Origin: Brooklawnia sp963780175
Lineage (GTDB): Bacteria > Actinomycetota > Actinomycetes > Propionibacteriales > Propionibacteriaceae
DNA: 64,000 nt
Assembly (NCBI GenBank): GCA_963780175.1
Contig: CAWAAT010000001.1
Span: 744,001 to 808,000, forward strand
Direction of reading: 5' to 3'
In this document: piece after piece, positions 16,391-25,674 of the stretch
How positions within the stretch are numbered: position 1 is the stretch's first letter
How the letters are laid out: every line of letters starts with the position of its first letter
Notes under the pieces: model-generated
What the model saw: only the letters and a program-made list of their open reading frames with translations
Database searches by the model: none
What the model was told of the DNA's origin: nothing
Translations under genes and position numbers: made by a program

Positions 16391-17602
16391 TCAGTCGCCG
16401 AGCAGGCCGTCAACGAACTGTTCGGCATCGAACGGCGCAAGGTCATCGGCGCCCTCGCCCAGTCCGATGAACTTGACCGGGACGCCCAACTCCCGCTGCA
16501 CCTGCACGACGATGCCACCCTTGGCCGAGCCGTCCAGTTTGGTGAGCACGATGCCCGTGATGTCGACGGCCTCGGCGAAGATGCGGGCCTGGGTGAGTCC
16601 GTTCTGACCCGTCGTGGCGTCGATGACCAGCAGTACCTCGCTGACGGGGGCCTTCTTCTCGATGACCCGCTTGACCTTGCCCAACTCGTCCATCAGGCCA
16701 ACCTTGGTGTGCAGGCGTCCGGCGGTGTCGACCAACACTACGTCCACCCCGCGCTCGATACCCTGCTCGACCGCGTTGAAGGCCACCGACGCGGGATCGG
16801 CACCCTCGTTGCCGCGAATCGTCTCCAGACCGACTCGCTCGCCCCAGGTGGTCAGCTGCTCGGCGGCTGCGGCACGGAAGGTGTCGGCCGCACCGAACAA
16901 CACGGTCGCGCCCTCGGCAATCAGCATGCGGCCCAGCTTGCCCACCGTCGTCGTCTTGCCGGTTCCGTTCACCCCGACGACCAGGACCACGGCGGGCTGG
17001 CCGGGGGCGTGGCTCACGTTGAGACTGCGATCCAGGTCGGGCCTGACGAGCTTGACCAGCTCGGAGCGCAACAGCGACTTGGCTTGCGCGGGGTCGGCAA
17101 CGCCCTCGATGCGCATCAGTTGGCGCAGAGCCTCCACGAGTTCAGTGGTCGGACCCACCCCAAGGTCGGAGGTGATCAAGGTGGTCTCGAAGTCGTCCCA
17201 GGTGTCGTCATCGATCCGGTCGCTCGACAGCAGGTCCGCCAGTGCGCGGGCCAGGGCGTTGTTGCTGCTCGCCAGTCTCCGTCGCAGCCGCACCAGTCGC
17301 GAGCCAGGAGCCTCCGGCTGCTCGAACCGGCTGGGAACAGGTTCCCGGATGCCGGTCTCCTCCACAGTCGCCGGGGCGACTCCACCAACCTCGCCGGCCT
17401 CCTCCTCGACCAGCTCGGCCTCGACGGCCTCCACCTGCTCGACGGGCCCGGTCTCCACCAGTTCTGCGGGAGCGGGAGCCTCCACCTCGCGAACGCGGGA
17501 CGCGGCCAGTTCGGCGCGCCGCCTGCTGATGACGATCGAGATACCTGCAACAGCGGTCATCAGCAGGACCCCGCCGATGACCGTCCAGAAGATCCAGTTC
17601 AC
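16391..17602 (-). CDS. ftsY: Signal recognition particle receptor FtsY
   Basis: 403-aa SRP receptor. One N-terminal membrane segment (about 4-26) and an acidic Glu/Val/Ala-rich A domain (to about 100) precede the NG domain: GVNGTGKTTTVGKLG, the GAADTFRAAAAEQL strand, DTAGRLH and TKLDGSAKGG. It docks Ffh-ribosome complexes at the translocon. The GTG start at 17602 follows TAGGCT by 6 nt, indicating a leaderless message. Followed on the same strand by ffh. Confidence 0.95.
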   Translation of the reverse strand: MNWIFWTVIGGVLLMTAVAGISIVISRRRAELAASRVREVEAPAPAELVETGPVEQVEAVEAELVEEEAGEVGGVAPATVEETGIREPVPSRFEQPEAPGSRLVRLRRRLASSNNALARALADLLSSDRIDDDTWDDFETTLITSDLGVGPTTELVEALRQLMRIEGVADPAQAKSLLRSELVKLVRPDLDRSLNVSHAPGQPAVVLVVGVNGTGKTTTVGKLGRMLIAEGATVLFGAADTFRAAAAEQLTTWGERVGLETIRGNEGADPASVAFNAVEQGIERGVDVVLVDTAGRLHTKVGLMDELGKVKRVIEKKAPVSEVLLVIDATTGQNGLTQARIFAEAVDITGIVLTKLDGSAKGGIVVQVQRELGVPVKFIGLGEGADDLAPFDAEQFVDGLLGD

Positions 17603-17608
17603 CCAGTC

Positions 17609-17614
17609 AGCCTA
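17609..17614 (-). promoter_or_regulatory. -10 element of ftsY (leaderless)
   Basis: TAGGCT on the minus strand ends exactly 6 nt before the ftsY GTG; the same hexamer and spacing precede rsmD and the DUF177 gene. Confidence 0.55.
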
Positions 17615-17695
17615 CCGGGCGGCGCTGCTGTCACCGCATTGCCTGCGGGGCAGGGGCTGGTCGGGCCGCCCAGGACGACCTGCGCAGGGCTGGGA

Positions 17696-20600
17696 TCACC
17701 GTTCCTTGAGGCGTTGCGAGATGACCGTGGAGACTCCATCGCCTCGCATGGTGACGCCGTACAGTGCATCGGCCACCTCCATCGTGCGCTTCTGATGGGT
17801 GATGATCAACAGCTGTGACCGGGCGCGCAGTTCCTCGTAGATCCCCAGCAGCCGGCTGAGATTGACGTCGTCCAGGGCAGCCTCGACCTCGTCCAGGATG
17901 TAGAACGGGCTCGGCCTGGCAATGAACAGGCTAATGAGGAAGGCCACCGCGACCAGCGAGCGCTCCCCACCCGACAACAAGGACAGCCGCCTCACCTTCT
18001 TTCCTGCCGGGCGAGCCTCCACATCGATCCCCGTGGAGAGCATGTTGTCGGGATCGGTCAGGACCAGCCGGCCTTCACCGCCCGGGAACAGTCGGGCGAA
18101 CACCTCACGGAAGGTTGTCTCGACGTCCGCGAATGCGAGCGCGAACACCTCCTGGACGCGGTTGTCCACCTCATCGATGATGCCCAGCAGGTCCTTGCGG
18201 GTCTTCCTGAGGTCCTCCAGTTGTTCAGCGAGGAAGGCATGCCGCTCGCTCATCGCGTCGAACTCCTCCAGTGCCAGCGGGTTGACCCGCCCGAGGGCCT
18301 CCAGGTTGCGCTGGGCTGTGCGCAGTCTGGCTGCCTGCTTCTCGCGCGAGTAGGGCACCGGTGCGGGCTGCTCGTCTTCAGGCTGGACACCGACACCGGC
18401 GCGGGTGGTCAACTCGGGGACGAGACGGTCAGGGCCGTACTCGTCGACCAGAGTGTCGACGTCCATGCCAAGTTCTGTCATGGCCTGATCACTGAGTTGC
18501 TCGAGCCTCATGGTGAGCTCGATTCGACCCATCTGATCGCGGTGCTCGCCCTCGACGATGGTCTCAAGGGCCCGCGACTTCTCCCGGGTCAACACCCTGT
18601 GATGACCCAGCGACGCCTCCGCGGCCCGACGCGCCTCATCGGCAGCCGCTCGCTCGGCCGAGGCAGACCCCTGGGCGAGTCTGACCCGTCCGGCCAGCCA
18701 GACTGCGGCCTGGTGCACCGCGGTGGCGTCCTGCGCCTCCCGTCTCAACTGTTCGGCCCGGGCCTGCGCCTTGGCTCGCGTCTGGCGTTCGTGCTGAGCA
18801 GAACGCGCCAACGAGTCGGCCCGCCCGGCCAGCGAGCGGGCCCGTTCCTCGGCCGTCCGCAGCGCCAGTCGGGCCTCCATCTCGGCGCCGCGGGCTTGAC
18901 GGGCGAGCACGGCCAGTCGGTCCCGCTCCGCAGGGTCGGGTTCGGCGAGATCGGCCTGACCTCCGGCGGCCTCCAGCCGAGCAGTCAACTCGGCCAGGGA
19001 CGCGCGGTCGGCGTCACGGTTTCGCCCTGCCTGGCTGATGGCCTGTTCGAGTCGCTCAGCTTCGGCGCGCGCTGCCCGGCCGGTCTGACCGAGGGTGCCG
19101 AGTTGCTCGGCAAGCGCAGACATCTGGGCGTCCGAATCGTGCAAGCGCTCCAGTGCGACAGCGGCGGCCTTCTCGGCATCACGAAGGCGCGCGGTGGCAG
19201 CCGCGGTGGCGAACCGAGTTCGTTCGCCATCCTGACGGGCTGCCGTACGGAGCGTCTCAGCCTCATCGATGGTGGCCTGAACCTGGATGACGGAGGGCTG
19301 GGCACTCGATCCGCCGGACGCGAACCACCGAGAGACCACGTCGCCCTCCGCGGTCACCGCCGTCACATCGGGCAGCGCCCGGACCAGTGAGCGCGCCATG
19401 CCCAGGTCGTCAACCACGGCCACAGTCCTCAGCAGTCGACGCAGGGCCGGCCGAATGGAATCGTCTGCGGTGACGACGTCGACTGCCCAGCATGCGCCAC
19501 CAGGGAGGGCAGGCCAGGTCTCCTCGTCGCGGGGCGCGTCTGCCAGGAGCATGCCGGCTCGACCGAGGTCCTCGGCCTTCAGCCGTTCGAACGCGTCCAC
19601 GGCCGCAGGCAGATCGCTCATCACAAGGGCCTCGGTCGCGCTGCCCAGGGCGGCGGACACCGCCTGCTCCCAGCCCGGTTGCACGGTGACCATCGACGAC
19701 AAGGAACCGAGCAGGCCCACCTGCGGTCCGCCGCTGAGCAGCGCACCAGAGGCGTCCCGGCGCTGCAGGCCCACCTTCAGGGCCTCGATGCGAGCCACTT
19801 GGGTGGCGACGCGCTGGTCGGCATCGCGTTCAGCCAGACGGAGCGCCTCCACTTCCGACCGTGCCTCCACGAGGGCGGCCTCGGCGGCCTCGTAGTCGTC
19901 GTCCAGGGTGGACTCCCCGAGGCTGATCCCGGTCAGCCGGGTCTCCAAAGCAGTGAACTGCCGTTCGGCTTCCTTGGCTCTGCGCAGCGACTCCGCGAGT
20001 CGCTCAGCCAGGCGGGACTCCTCCTCACCGCTGGCCTGCAGGCGAGACTTCAGCGAGTTCACCTGCCCAGTCAGTCGCGCCAGGCCTTCACGCCGATCAG
20101 CGACCGCCCGCAGTTGGGTGGCGTAGCGCCCGGTCTCTGCGGCCTCGGCCACCTCGGCGTCGTGGCGCCGACCGCTGGCAGCGGCAAGGGCGGCCTCGGC
20201 CAGTCGAACCTTTTCGGCCAGATCGCTCTCCTCGGCGCGCACTTTCGCGGCCTCACGTTCCAGGGCCTCAGGATCACGTCCGCCAGTCAACGCGGGTGGC
20301 TCCGAGCCGTGCCGCATCCGCTCTGTCGCGATCGACGCCGTGGTGGTGATGCGTTCGATCAGCGCAGCCAGGGAGTACCAGTTCTCCTGCGCCAGGGCGA
20401 GCCGTGGCTTCAGGTCCTCCACCGTCTGCTCGGCGGCCGCCTCAGCCGCTCTGGCGGCCTCGAGGGCGGCTTCGGCGCCCTGGCGTTGCGCCTTGAGGGC
20501 CAACTCGGCGACGCGTTCCGAGTCGAGGGCGAGCTGGGCCTGCGTGATGTCGTCGGCCAGCAGCCGAGCACGCGCGTCCCGGAGTTCGGCCTGCACCGTG

Positions 20601-21247
20601 GCCGCCTTACGGGCGATCTCGGCCTGGCGTCCGAGCGGTTTGAGCTGGCGCCTGATCTCGGCCACCAGATCATTGAGACGTGCCAGATTCGCCTGCGTCG
20701 ACTCCAGCTTGCGGACGGCCTTCTCACGGCGGCGACGGTGCTTGAGGACGCCGGCCGCCTCCTCGATGAACCCACGCCGTACCTCCGGGGTGGCCGCCAG
20801 GATCTGGTCGAGCTGACCCTGTCCGACGATGACGTGCATCTCGCGTCCCATGCCGGTGTCGCTGAGCAGCTCCTGCACGTCCAACAGGCGGACGGTGTGG
20901 CCGTTGATGGCGTACTCGGAACCTCCGTTACGGAACAGCGTCCGGCTGATCGTCACCTCGGTGTACTCGATCGGCAGCACCCCATCGGTGTTGTCGATGG
21001 TCAACGAGACCTCGGCGCGTCCGAGCGGGGCTCGCCCGGTGGTGCCTGCGAAGATGACGTCCTCCATCTTGCCGCCGCGCAACGACTTGGCCCCTTGTTC
21101 ACCCATCACCCAGGAGAGCGCGTCCACCACGTTGGACTTGCCCGAACCGTTGGGCCCGACGATGGCGGTGATGCCGGGCTCGAAGGTGAGCGTGGTGGCC
21201 GAGGCGAACGACTTGAATCCCCTCAGGGTGAGTTGCTTCAGGTACAC
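17696..21247 (-). CDS. smc: Chromosome segregation protein SMC
   Basis: 1183-aa condensin ATPase that organises chromosomes with ScpA/ScpB. The N-terminal head has GPNGSGKSNVVDALSWVMGE; two long Ala/Glu/Arg coiled coils flank a hinge (about 500-660). The C-terminal head carries LLSGGERSLVAVAFL and the Walker B FYILDEVEAALDD. The GTG at 21247 gives the usual family N-terminus YLKQLTLRGFKSF and lies one base past the gtrA-like stop. An ATG at 21274, overlapping that gene, is a possible alternative. Confidence 0.95.
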   Translation of the reverse strand: MYLKQLTLRGFKSFASATTLTFEPGITAIVGPNGSGKSNVVDALSWVMGEQGAKSLRGGKMEDVIFAGTTGRAPLGRAEVSLTIDNTDGVLPIEYTEVTISRTLFRNGGSEYAINGHTVRLLDVQELLSDTGMGREMHVIVGQGQLDQILAATPEVRRGFIEEAAGVLKHRRRREKAVRKLESTQANLARLNDLVAEIRRQLKPLGRQAEIARKAATVQAELRDARARLLADDITQAQLALDSERVAELALKAQRQGAEAALEAARAAEAAAEQTVEDLKPRLALAQENWYSLAALIERITTTASIATERMRHGSEPPALTGGRDPEALEREAAKVRAEESDLAEKVRLAEAALAAASGRRHDAEVAEAAETGRYATQLRAVADRREGLARLTGQVNSLKSRLQASGEEESRLAERLAESLRRAKEAERQFTALETRLTGISLGESTLDDDYEAAEAALVEARSEVEALRLAERDADQRVATQVARIEALKVGLQRRDASGALLSGGPQVGLLGSLSSMVTVQPGWEQAVSAALGSATEALVMSDLPAAVDAFERLKAEDLGRAGMLLADAPRDEETWPALPGGACWAVDVVTADDSIRPALRRLLRTVAVVDDLGMARSLVRALPDVTAVTAEGDVVSRWFASGGSSAQPSVIQVQATIDEAETLRTAARQDGERTRFATAAATARLRDAEKAAAVALERLHDSDAQMSALAEQLGTLGQTGRAARAEAERLEQAISQAGRNRDADRASLAELTARLEAAGGQADLAEPDPAERDRLAVLARQARGAEMEARLALRTAEERARSLAGRADSLARSAQHERQTRAKAQARAEQLRREAQDATAVHQAAVWLAGRVRLAQGSASAERAAADEARRAAEASLGHHRVLTREKSRALETIVEGEHRDQMGRIELTMRLEQLSDQAMTELGMDVDTLVDEYGPDRLVPELTTRAGVGVQPEDEQPAPVPYSREKQAARLRTAQRNLEALGRVNPLALEEFDAMSERHAFLAEQLEDLRKTRKDLLGIIDEVDNRVQEVFALAFADVETTFREVFARLFPGGEGRLVLTDPDNMLSTGIDVEARPAGKKVRRLSLLSGGERSLVAVAFLISLFIARPSPFYILDEVEAALDDVNLSRLLGIYEELRARSQLLIITHQKRTMEVADALYGVTMRGDGVSTVISQRLKER

Positions 21248-21248
21248 C

Positions 21249-21845
21249 TCACCCGACCCCCGGCGGCGGGTCATCGGGACGGCTCCGCGGTGGGCTCTCC
21301 CGCGGCAAGGCGCGGAAGGTCCACACCTTGTTGACCAGGTAGTTGATCGGCATGGTGGCCAGGATGGTGAACAACTGGGCCCAGTAGGCCCGTGCCCGAA
21401 GCCCCTCGTAATCGTTGAACCAGGGGGCCGGAAGATAGATCGGCGACGTGGGGTTGGTGAAGCCCACCTTCAGGATCGCGCCCACCGCAGCGGCCACCGA
21501 CCCGACCAGCAAGAAGGGCCAGAACTCCGTCCACCAACTACGCATCTGGTCGCGTTTGAATGTCCAGACCCGGTTGAGCTGGAAGTTCCAGAGGTTCGCC
21601 ACCATGAACGCGACGATCCACACCAGCAGCGTGAAACGAAGAGCGTAGGGGCCGGGAAGTTCCACGACCACGTTGTTGTCGTTGCTCACCCCGCCGTTCA
21701 GCTGCGTCATGACATAGGCAATCACCAGATTGACGACCACGCCGGAGCCGCCGACCATGCCGAACTTGATGAACTCGATCAGGGTGCGCATGATGCGTGG
21801 ACGCGTGCCCTCCGGGACGAGTGTCTCACCGCGGTCATCGCTCAT
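21249..21845 (-). CDS. GtrA-like membrane protein
   Basis: 198-aa GtrA-family protein with four membrane segments (about 22-47, 73-90, 108-127 and 155-172). Conserved features are FIKFGMVGGSGVVVNL near the start and NFQLNRVWTF in the middle, with a second NKVWTF near the end. Relatives act as polyprenyl-linked sugar flippases or accessory factors in cell-wall glycosylation; the substrate here is unknown. The C-terminus is Pro-rich. The start overlaps the end of mutM. Confidence 0.85.
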   Translation of the reverse strand: MSDDRGETLVPEGTRPRIMRTLIEFIKFGMVGGSGVVVNLVIAYVMTQLNGGVSNDNNVVVELPGPYALRFTLLVWIVAFMVANLWNFQLNRVWTFKRDQMRSWWTEFWPFLLVGSVAAAVGAILKVGFTNPTSPIYLPAPWFNDYEGLRARAYWAQLFTILATMPINYLVNKVWTFRALPRESPPRSRPDDPPPGVG

Positions 21846-22791
21846 GGGGACTCAACTTAGCGTTGGGGGCGTGATAGACGCTCACGGGCCCACCCGTGGA
21901 TGTCCCGCCGACGCGGTTGCCGGACCGACTGACGGACGCCGGCGTTGTTCCCGTCGGTCGAGGCTGACACCGCGGGCAGCGGAAGGCGGATCGGTTCATG
22001 AAGGGCTCCCGAACGACGGGCGTGCCGCATCGGTCGCACGACTGTCCTTCTCGTCCATACACGGCCAGGTTGCGGCTGAAGTACCCGGAGGCGCCGTTGA
22101 CGTTGACGTAGAGCGCGTCGAAGCTCGTGCCGCCCTGGGCCAACGCCTCGCTCATCACCTCGCGGGCGGCACGCAGTAGACCAACGGCCCTGCGCTGGGT
22201 CACGGCGTCGGTCGGTTGGTCGTAGTGCAGGCGAGTGCGCCACAGGCTCTCGTCCGCGTAGATGTTGCCGATGCCGCTGACCAGGCGTTGGTCGAGCAGG
22301 GCCCGCTTGACCGTGCTCCGACGACTGCGCATGCTGCGAGCTACCTTTTCCGGGTCGAAGTCGGGGTCGAACGGGTCGAGGGCGATGTGGGCGATCTGGT
22401 CGGGGCCGACCGCGCCGCAGGGCGAGATCTGGAGTCCACCGAACATCCGCTGGTCGATGAAGCGCAACTGGTCGGCGCCGTCATCGAAATCCACCAGCAG
22501 CCGGGTGTTCGCCAGCAGCGGTGCGCCGCGCTCATCGACACGGAACTGCCCACTCATCCCCAGATGCACCAGCAGCGCGTCGCCGTCCGTGAACGGCAGC
22601 CACAAGTACTTGCCGCGGCGTCGAGGTTCGGCCAGGGTGCGTCCGGTCAGGTCAGTGATGAACCCCTCGACGCCAGCCGGATGAGCCCTGACCGGCCGGG
22701 GGTGGAGAACCTGTACCCCCCGGACCGTGCGCCCGGTGACGACCGCGGCCAACCCCGCGCGAACCACCTCAACCTCGGGCAGTTCAGGCAT
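21835..22791 (-). CDS. mutM: Formamidopyrimidine-DNA glycosylase
   Basis: 318-aa Fpg/MutM that excises 8-oxoguanine and nicks the abasic site. The mature N-terminus PELPEVEVVRAGL supplies catalytic Pro2 and Glu3; LVSGIGNIYADESLW is the conserved helix. The zinc finger is C-X2-C-X16-C-X2-C, ending CPRCQPRP. About 45 extra residues follow the finger (family length is usually 270-290), and the end overlaps the gtrA-like start by 11 nt. The ATG at 22791 is fixed by the catalytic proline and lies inside the end of rnc. Confidence 0.95.
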   Translation of the reverse strand: MPELPEVEVVRAGLAAVVTGRTVRGVQVLHPRPVRAHPAGVEGFITDLTGRTLAEPRRRGKYLWLPFTDGDALLVHLGMSGQFRVDERGAPLLANTRLLVDFDDGADQLRFIDQRMFGGLQISPCGAVGPDQIAHIALDPFDPDFDPEKVARSMRSRRSTVKRALLDQRLVSGIGNIYADESLWRTRLHYDQPTDAVTQRRAVGLLRAAREVMSEALAQGGTSFDALYVNVNGASGYFSRNLAVYGREGQSCDRCGTPVVREPFMNRSAFRCPRCQPRPTGTTPASVSRSGNRVGGTSTGGPVSVYHAPNAKLSPHER

Positions 22792-23539
22792 CAGAGTGCG
22801 TCGCAGCCTCCACGTCGAGGCTGTTGCGTTCGGCGTCCAGCACCTCGAAGGCTGCTGCCGCGGCTGCCTGCTCGGCCTGCTTCTTGTTCTGACCGTGACC
22901 CGGCCCGAAACGGCGCTCCCCCAGTACGGCCCAGGCCTCGAACCGCTTGTCGTGGTCGGGTCCCGACTCGATGATCTCGTAGATGGTGCCGGGTAGGCCG
23001 ACTGCGGAGGCGGCCTCCTGCAGCGATGTCTTCCAGTCCAGGCCGGCACCGAGGGTCGCGGCATGGCCGATCAGCGGGTTGAAGAGGCGATGGACGACAC
23101 GTTCTGCTGCGGGCTTGCCTCCCGACAGGTAGACGGCCCCGATGAGGGCTTCCAGTGTGTCGGCCAGGATCGACGTCTTGTCATGTCCGTTGGTGGTGAC
23201 CTCGCCACGACCCAACTTGATCATCGAACCGATTCTGAGCCGGCGAGCGACCGCAGCCAGGCTGACGGCACTCACCACGTTGGCGCGCAACTTGGCCAGC
23301 CGCCCCTCGGGCCAGTCAGGGAAGCAGCGGTACAGGTGTTCGGTCACGACGATCCCAAGGACCGAGTCGCCGAGGAACTCCAAGCGCTCGTTGGTGGGCA
23401 GCTGGCCGTTCTCGTACGCGTACGACCGGTGTGTCAAAGCAAGATCGAGGAGGTCTGCGTCCACCTGGACGCCGAGCTCCTCGATCAGCGATGAGAATGA
23501 CGGTGACGGCCGGGAGGCCTCACCAGCCGCAGCGCTCAC
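22784..23539 (-). CDS. rnc: Ribonuclease III
   Basis: 251-aa double-strand-specific RNase for rRNA and mRNA processing. Signature NERLEFLGDSVLG (about 60), the second acidic cluster DKTSILADTLEALIGAVYL, and a dsRNA-binding domain ending in QNKKQAEQAAAAAAFEVL. The GTG start at 23539 lies 7 nt after the rpmF stop; open sequence further upstream overlaps rpmF. It overlaps mutM by 8 nt, the conserved rpmF-rnc-mutM order. Confidence 0.96.
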   Translation of the reverse strand: MSAAAGEASRPSPSFSSLIEELGVQVDADLLDLALTHRSYAYENGQLPTNERLEFLGDSVLGIVVTEHLYRCFPDWPEGRLAKLRANVVSAVSLAAVARRLRIGSMIKLGRGEVTTNGHDKTSILADTLEALIGAVYLSGGKPAAERVVHRLFNPLIGHAATLGAGLDWKTSLQEAASAVGLPGTIYEIIESGPDHDKRFEAWAVLGERRFGPGHGQNKKQAEQAAAAAAFEVLDAERNSLDVEAATHSDA

Positions 23540-23546
23540 GCGACGG

Positions 23547-23738
23547 TCAGACCTCGAGGACCTGGCGACGCTCGCCGCGAGGGCCGTACTGACCGCACGC
23601 CGGGCAGGCGGTGTGGGGCAGATGCTGCGCACGGCAAGCAGGGTTGGCGCAGGTGACGGTTTGCACCGCGGTCGCCTTCCACTGGGAACGACGAGACCGC
23701 GTGTTGCTGCGGGACATCCTCCGCTTCGGAACAGCCAC
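23547..23738 (-). CDS. rpmF: 50S ribosomal protein L32
   Basis: 63-aa L32 beginning AVPKRRMSRSNTRSRRSQWK. It keeps zinc-finger cysteines in CANPAC and CPAC, so this is the zinc-dependent form. A GTG start follows AAGGAG with good spacing. It heads the rpmF-rnc-mutM-gtrA-smc run and has a well-formed promoter. Confidence 0.96.
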   Translation of the reverse strand: MAVPKRRMSRSNTRSRRSQWKATAVQTVTCANPACRAQHLPHTACPACGQYGPRGERRQVLEV

Positions 23739-23830
23739 GATGGTTCTCCTTCATCATTGTGCCCGCAGGTGCCCACGAGCTGCCCACATCGGGCGAAGTC
23801 ACTATCGTCCGTCAGGACGAACGCCTGCCT

Positions 23831-23859
23831 ACTTTACCAATCGGGACCCATGACCGCAA
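23831..23859 (-). promoter_or_regulatory. Promoter of rpmF-rnc-mutM-gtrA-smc
   Basis: Minus strand: TTGCGG (23859-23854), a 17-nt spacer and TAAAGT (23836-23831). This is the best -35/-10 pair in the window. The leader would be about 85 nt and includes a TCGTCC-TGAC-GGACGA mini-hairpin. Confidence 0.6.
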
Positions 23860-23882
23860 AACGCGTGCGACCTGCGTCCCGA

Positions 23883-24431
23883 TCAGGCCTCGTCCTGTTC
23901 GGTGACCAGCCCCTGCAACCCGTCCCACCTGGGGTCGACGTCCAGACCATGGTTGTGCTCAGGGTCATCGTTGAGGACGAGACCGCACGTCGGGCACAGG
24001 CCCAGGCAGTCCTGGCGGCACAGCGGGGTGAACGGCAGGTCGAGCACGACTGCGTCCCGCATGGGCTGCTCAAGGTCGATGTATTCGTTGACGATGAACA
24101 GGGCGTCCTCCTCGGCGTCCTTGCCGGGATAGTAGTAGAGCTCTTGCAGCTCGAACTCACGATGGTCGCTGACTTCCGTCAAACAACGAGCGCACTCCCC
24201 GACCAGGTCGGTACCCACCGTGCCGCTGACCAGGACGCCCTCCACCACCGACTCCAGCCGCAGCTCAAGGGTGACAGGACTGCCTTCAGGAACGCGTATC
24301 AACTCGATGCCCACTCCCGCAGGAGCCGGAATTTCACGCGACAGGGACTTCATCGCACCCGCGCTGCGCACCAAGTCGTGGATGCTGATCACCCAGGGCG
24401 AACGCGGGTCGAGGGACTGGTGGTCGTTCAC
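23883..24431 (-). CDS. YceD/DUF177 family protein
   Basis: 182-aa YceD-family protein. Cysteines occur in CARC and CRQDCLGLCPTCG, then NDDPEHNHGLDVDPRWDGL at the end, as in family members encoded just before rpmF. In E. coli and chloroplasts the family is linked to 23S rRNA accumulation. The GTG start lies 6 nt after TAGGCT, so it is likely leaderless. Sits between coaD and rpmF in the usual order. Confidence 0.9.
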   Translation of the reverse strand: MNDHQSLDPRSPWVISIHDLVRSAGAMKSLSREIPAPAGVGIELIRVPEGSPVTLELRLESVVEGVLVSGTVGTDLVGECARCLTEVSDHREFELQELYYYPGKDAEEDALFIVNEYIDLEQPMRDAVVLDLPFTPLCRQDCLGLCPTCGLVLNDDPEHNHGLDVDPRWDGLQGLVTEQDEA

Positions 24432-24437
24432 CCGGCC

Positions 24438-24443
24438 AGCCTA
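24438..24443 (-). promoter_or_regulatory. -10 element of the DUF177 gene (leaderless)
   Basis: Minus-strand TAGGCT ends 6 nt before the GTG at 24431. No Shine-Dalgarno is seen, which fits leaderless initiation. Confidence 0.5.
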
Positions 24444-24470
24444 TCGCCACGCGGCAAGGAGCCGGTCTGT

Positions 24471-24968
24471 TCAGCGTCCCAGCTTGGCCAGCACTGCGCG
24501 GTTGACCGCATCGGTCACGAACGGGGCGATGTCCCCACCATGCTGCGCGATCTCACGCAAGAGGGAGCTCGAGATGGCGCCGAACTCCGTGCCCGCGGGC
24601 AACAGGAGCGTCTCGACACCAGAGAGCTGGTGGTTCAATTGCGCCATCTGCAACTCGTAGTCGAAGTCCGACCCGAAACGGATGCCCTTGATGATGACCC
24701 GCGCCTGGTACTGCGCACAGAAGTCGACCAGCAGCCCGTCGAAGGCCGCCACGCGGACGCCGGGGATGTCGGCCACGGCGTCGGTGGTCAGCGCGAGTCG
24801 CTCCTCAAAGGTGAACAGGTAGCTCTTGGAGGTGTTGCGACCGACTGCGACGATGACATCCGGGAAGACCGCGGAAGCCCGGCCGATGATGTCCAGGTGG
24901 CCTCGGCTGATGGGGTCGAAAGAGCCCGGGCACACCGCACGCACGGGCCAGGTCTGGGTCTGGTTCAT
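24471..24968 (-). CDS. coaD: Phosphopantetheine adenylyltransferase
   Basis: 165-aa nucleotidyltransferase making dephospho-CoA from 4'-phosphopantetheine and ATP. The HxGH-type motif is PGSFDPISRGHLDIIGRA; IIKGIRFGSDFDYELQMAQLN and the ISSSLLRE motif confirm it. The start overlaps the rsmD stop by 4 nt, the usual rsmD-coaD pair. Confidence 0.97.
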   Translation of the reverse strand: MNQTQTWPVRAVCPGSFDPISRGHLDIIGRASAVFPDVIVAVGRNTSKSYLFTFEERLALTTDAVADIPGVRVAAFDGLLVDFCAQYQARVIIKGIRFGSDFDYELQMAQLNHQLSGVETLLLPAGTEFGAISSSLLREIAQHGGDIAPFVTDAVNRAVLAKLGR

Positions 24969-25570
24969 GGGTTCCTCACGGAGTCGTGGGGCGCTGGGCG
25001 CCCGAAATGGAGCTCGGTTTCACCGTAACGCCGTGACCACCGAACGCGCAGGGGGGCCGGCCATTGTGGTGGCGGGTCACGCCTGGAGCGCTCGACCACC
25101 ACAAGGCCATCACTGGCCAACCAACCCTCGGCGATGCGGGCCAGCACCGCCGACACCTCGTCGGTCGGCATGGAGTACGGCGGGTCGAGCCAGACCACGT
25201 CGAACGGCTGGGGTTCGCCTGCCAGGAAGGTGGCCACGCTGAATGGGTGCACCGTGGCCCGGTCTGCGAGCGTCGTCGCAGCGGCGTTTCGCTTGATCAA
25301 CTCGACAACCGGCCGGTGGCTCTCGACCAGGACAGCCTCGGCAGCCCCCCGGCTGGCCGCCTCCAGCCCCATCGCCCCCGAGCCCGAGTACAGGTCGAGG
25401 AAGCGGACACCAGACAACTGGTCCTCGGGTTCGGCGGCGGCGCCGTCGGCCCAGGTCGCCAGGTACGAGAAGAAGGCTTCGCGCACCCGGTCTGTCGTGG
25501 GTCGCGTCCGCTCCCCCTGGGGCATCCGCAGGCGGCTGCCCCTGGCACGCCCGGCGATGATCCTGCTCAT
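24965..25570 (-). CDS. rsmD: 16S rRNA (guanine966-N2)-methyltransferase
   Basis: 201-aa Rossmann methyltransferase forming m2G966 in 16S rRNA. SAM-binding LDLYSGSGAMGLEAASRGA and the catalytic WLDPPY (the family's DPPY) are clear. The ATG at 25570 follows TAGGCT by 6 nt, consistent with leaderless transcription. It is divergent from the flavin-binding gene. In many relatives recG is directly upstream; here a five-gene insert separates them. Confidence 0.95.
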   Translation of the reverse strand: MSRIIAGRARGSRLRMPQGERTRPTTDRVREAFFSYLATWADGAAAEPEDQLSGVRFLDLYSGSGAMGLEAASRGAAEAVLVESHRPVVELIKRNAAATTLADRATVHPFSVATFLAGEPQPFDVVWLDPPYSMPTDEVSAVLARIAEGWLASDGLVVVERSRRDPPPQWPAPLRVRWSRRYGETELHFGRPAPHDSVRNP

Positions 25571-25576
25571 CGGTTC

Positions 25577-25582
25577 AGCCTA
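25577..25582 (-). promoter_or_regulatory. -10 element of rsmD-coaD (leaderless)
   Basis: TAGGCT on the minus strand, 6 nt before the rsmD ATG, within a 104-bp divergent region shared with the plus-strand gene at 25675. Confidence 0.55.
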
Positions 25583-25637
25583 CGGCTGTGATGCACCCCC
25601 TTCACCCTTGAGCGAAAGGACGCGCAGCCGGGTTGGC

Positions 25638-25667
25638 CTGACACACCGCCACCGAGTGCGGTTCAAT
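25638..25667 (+). promoter_or_regulatory. Promoter of the flavin-binding protein gene
   Basis: CTGACA (25638-25643), an 18-nt spacer and TTCAAT (25662-25667); 7 nt later comes the ATG at 25675. Good -35 match and leaderless-type spacing. Confidence 0.5.
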
Positions 25668-25674
25668 GGTGTCC

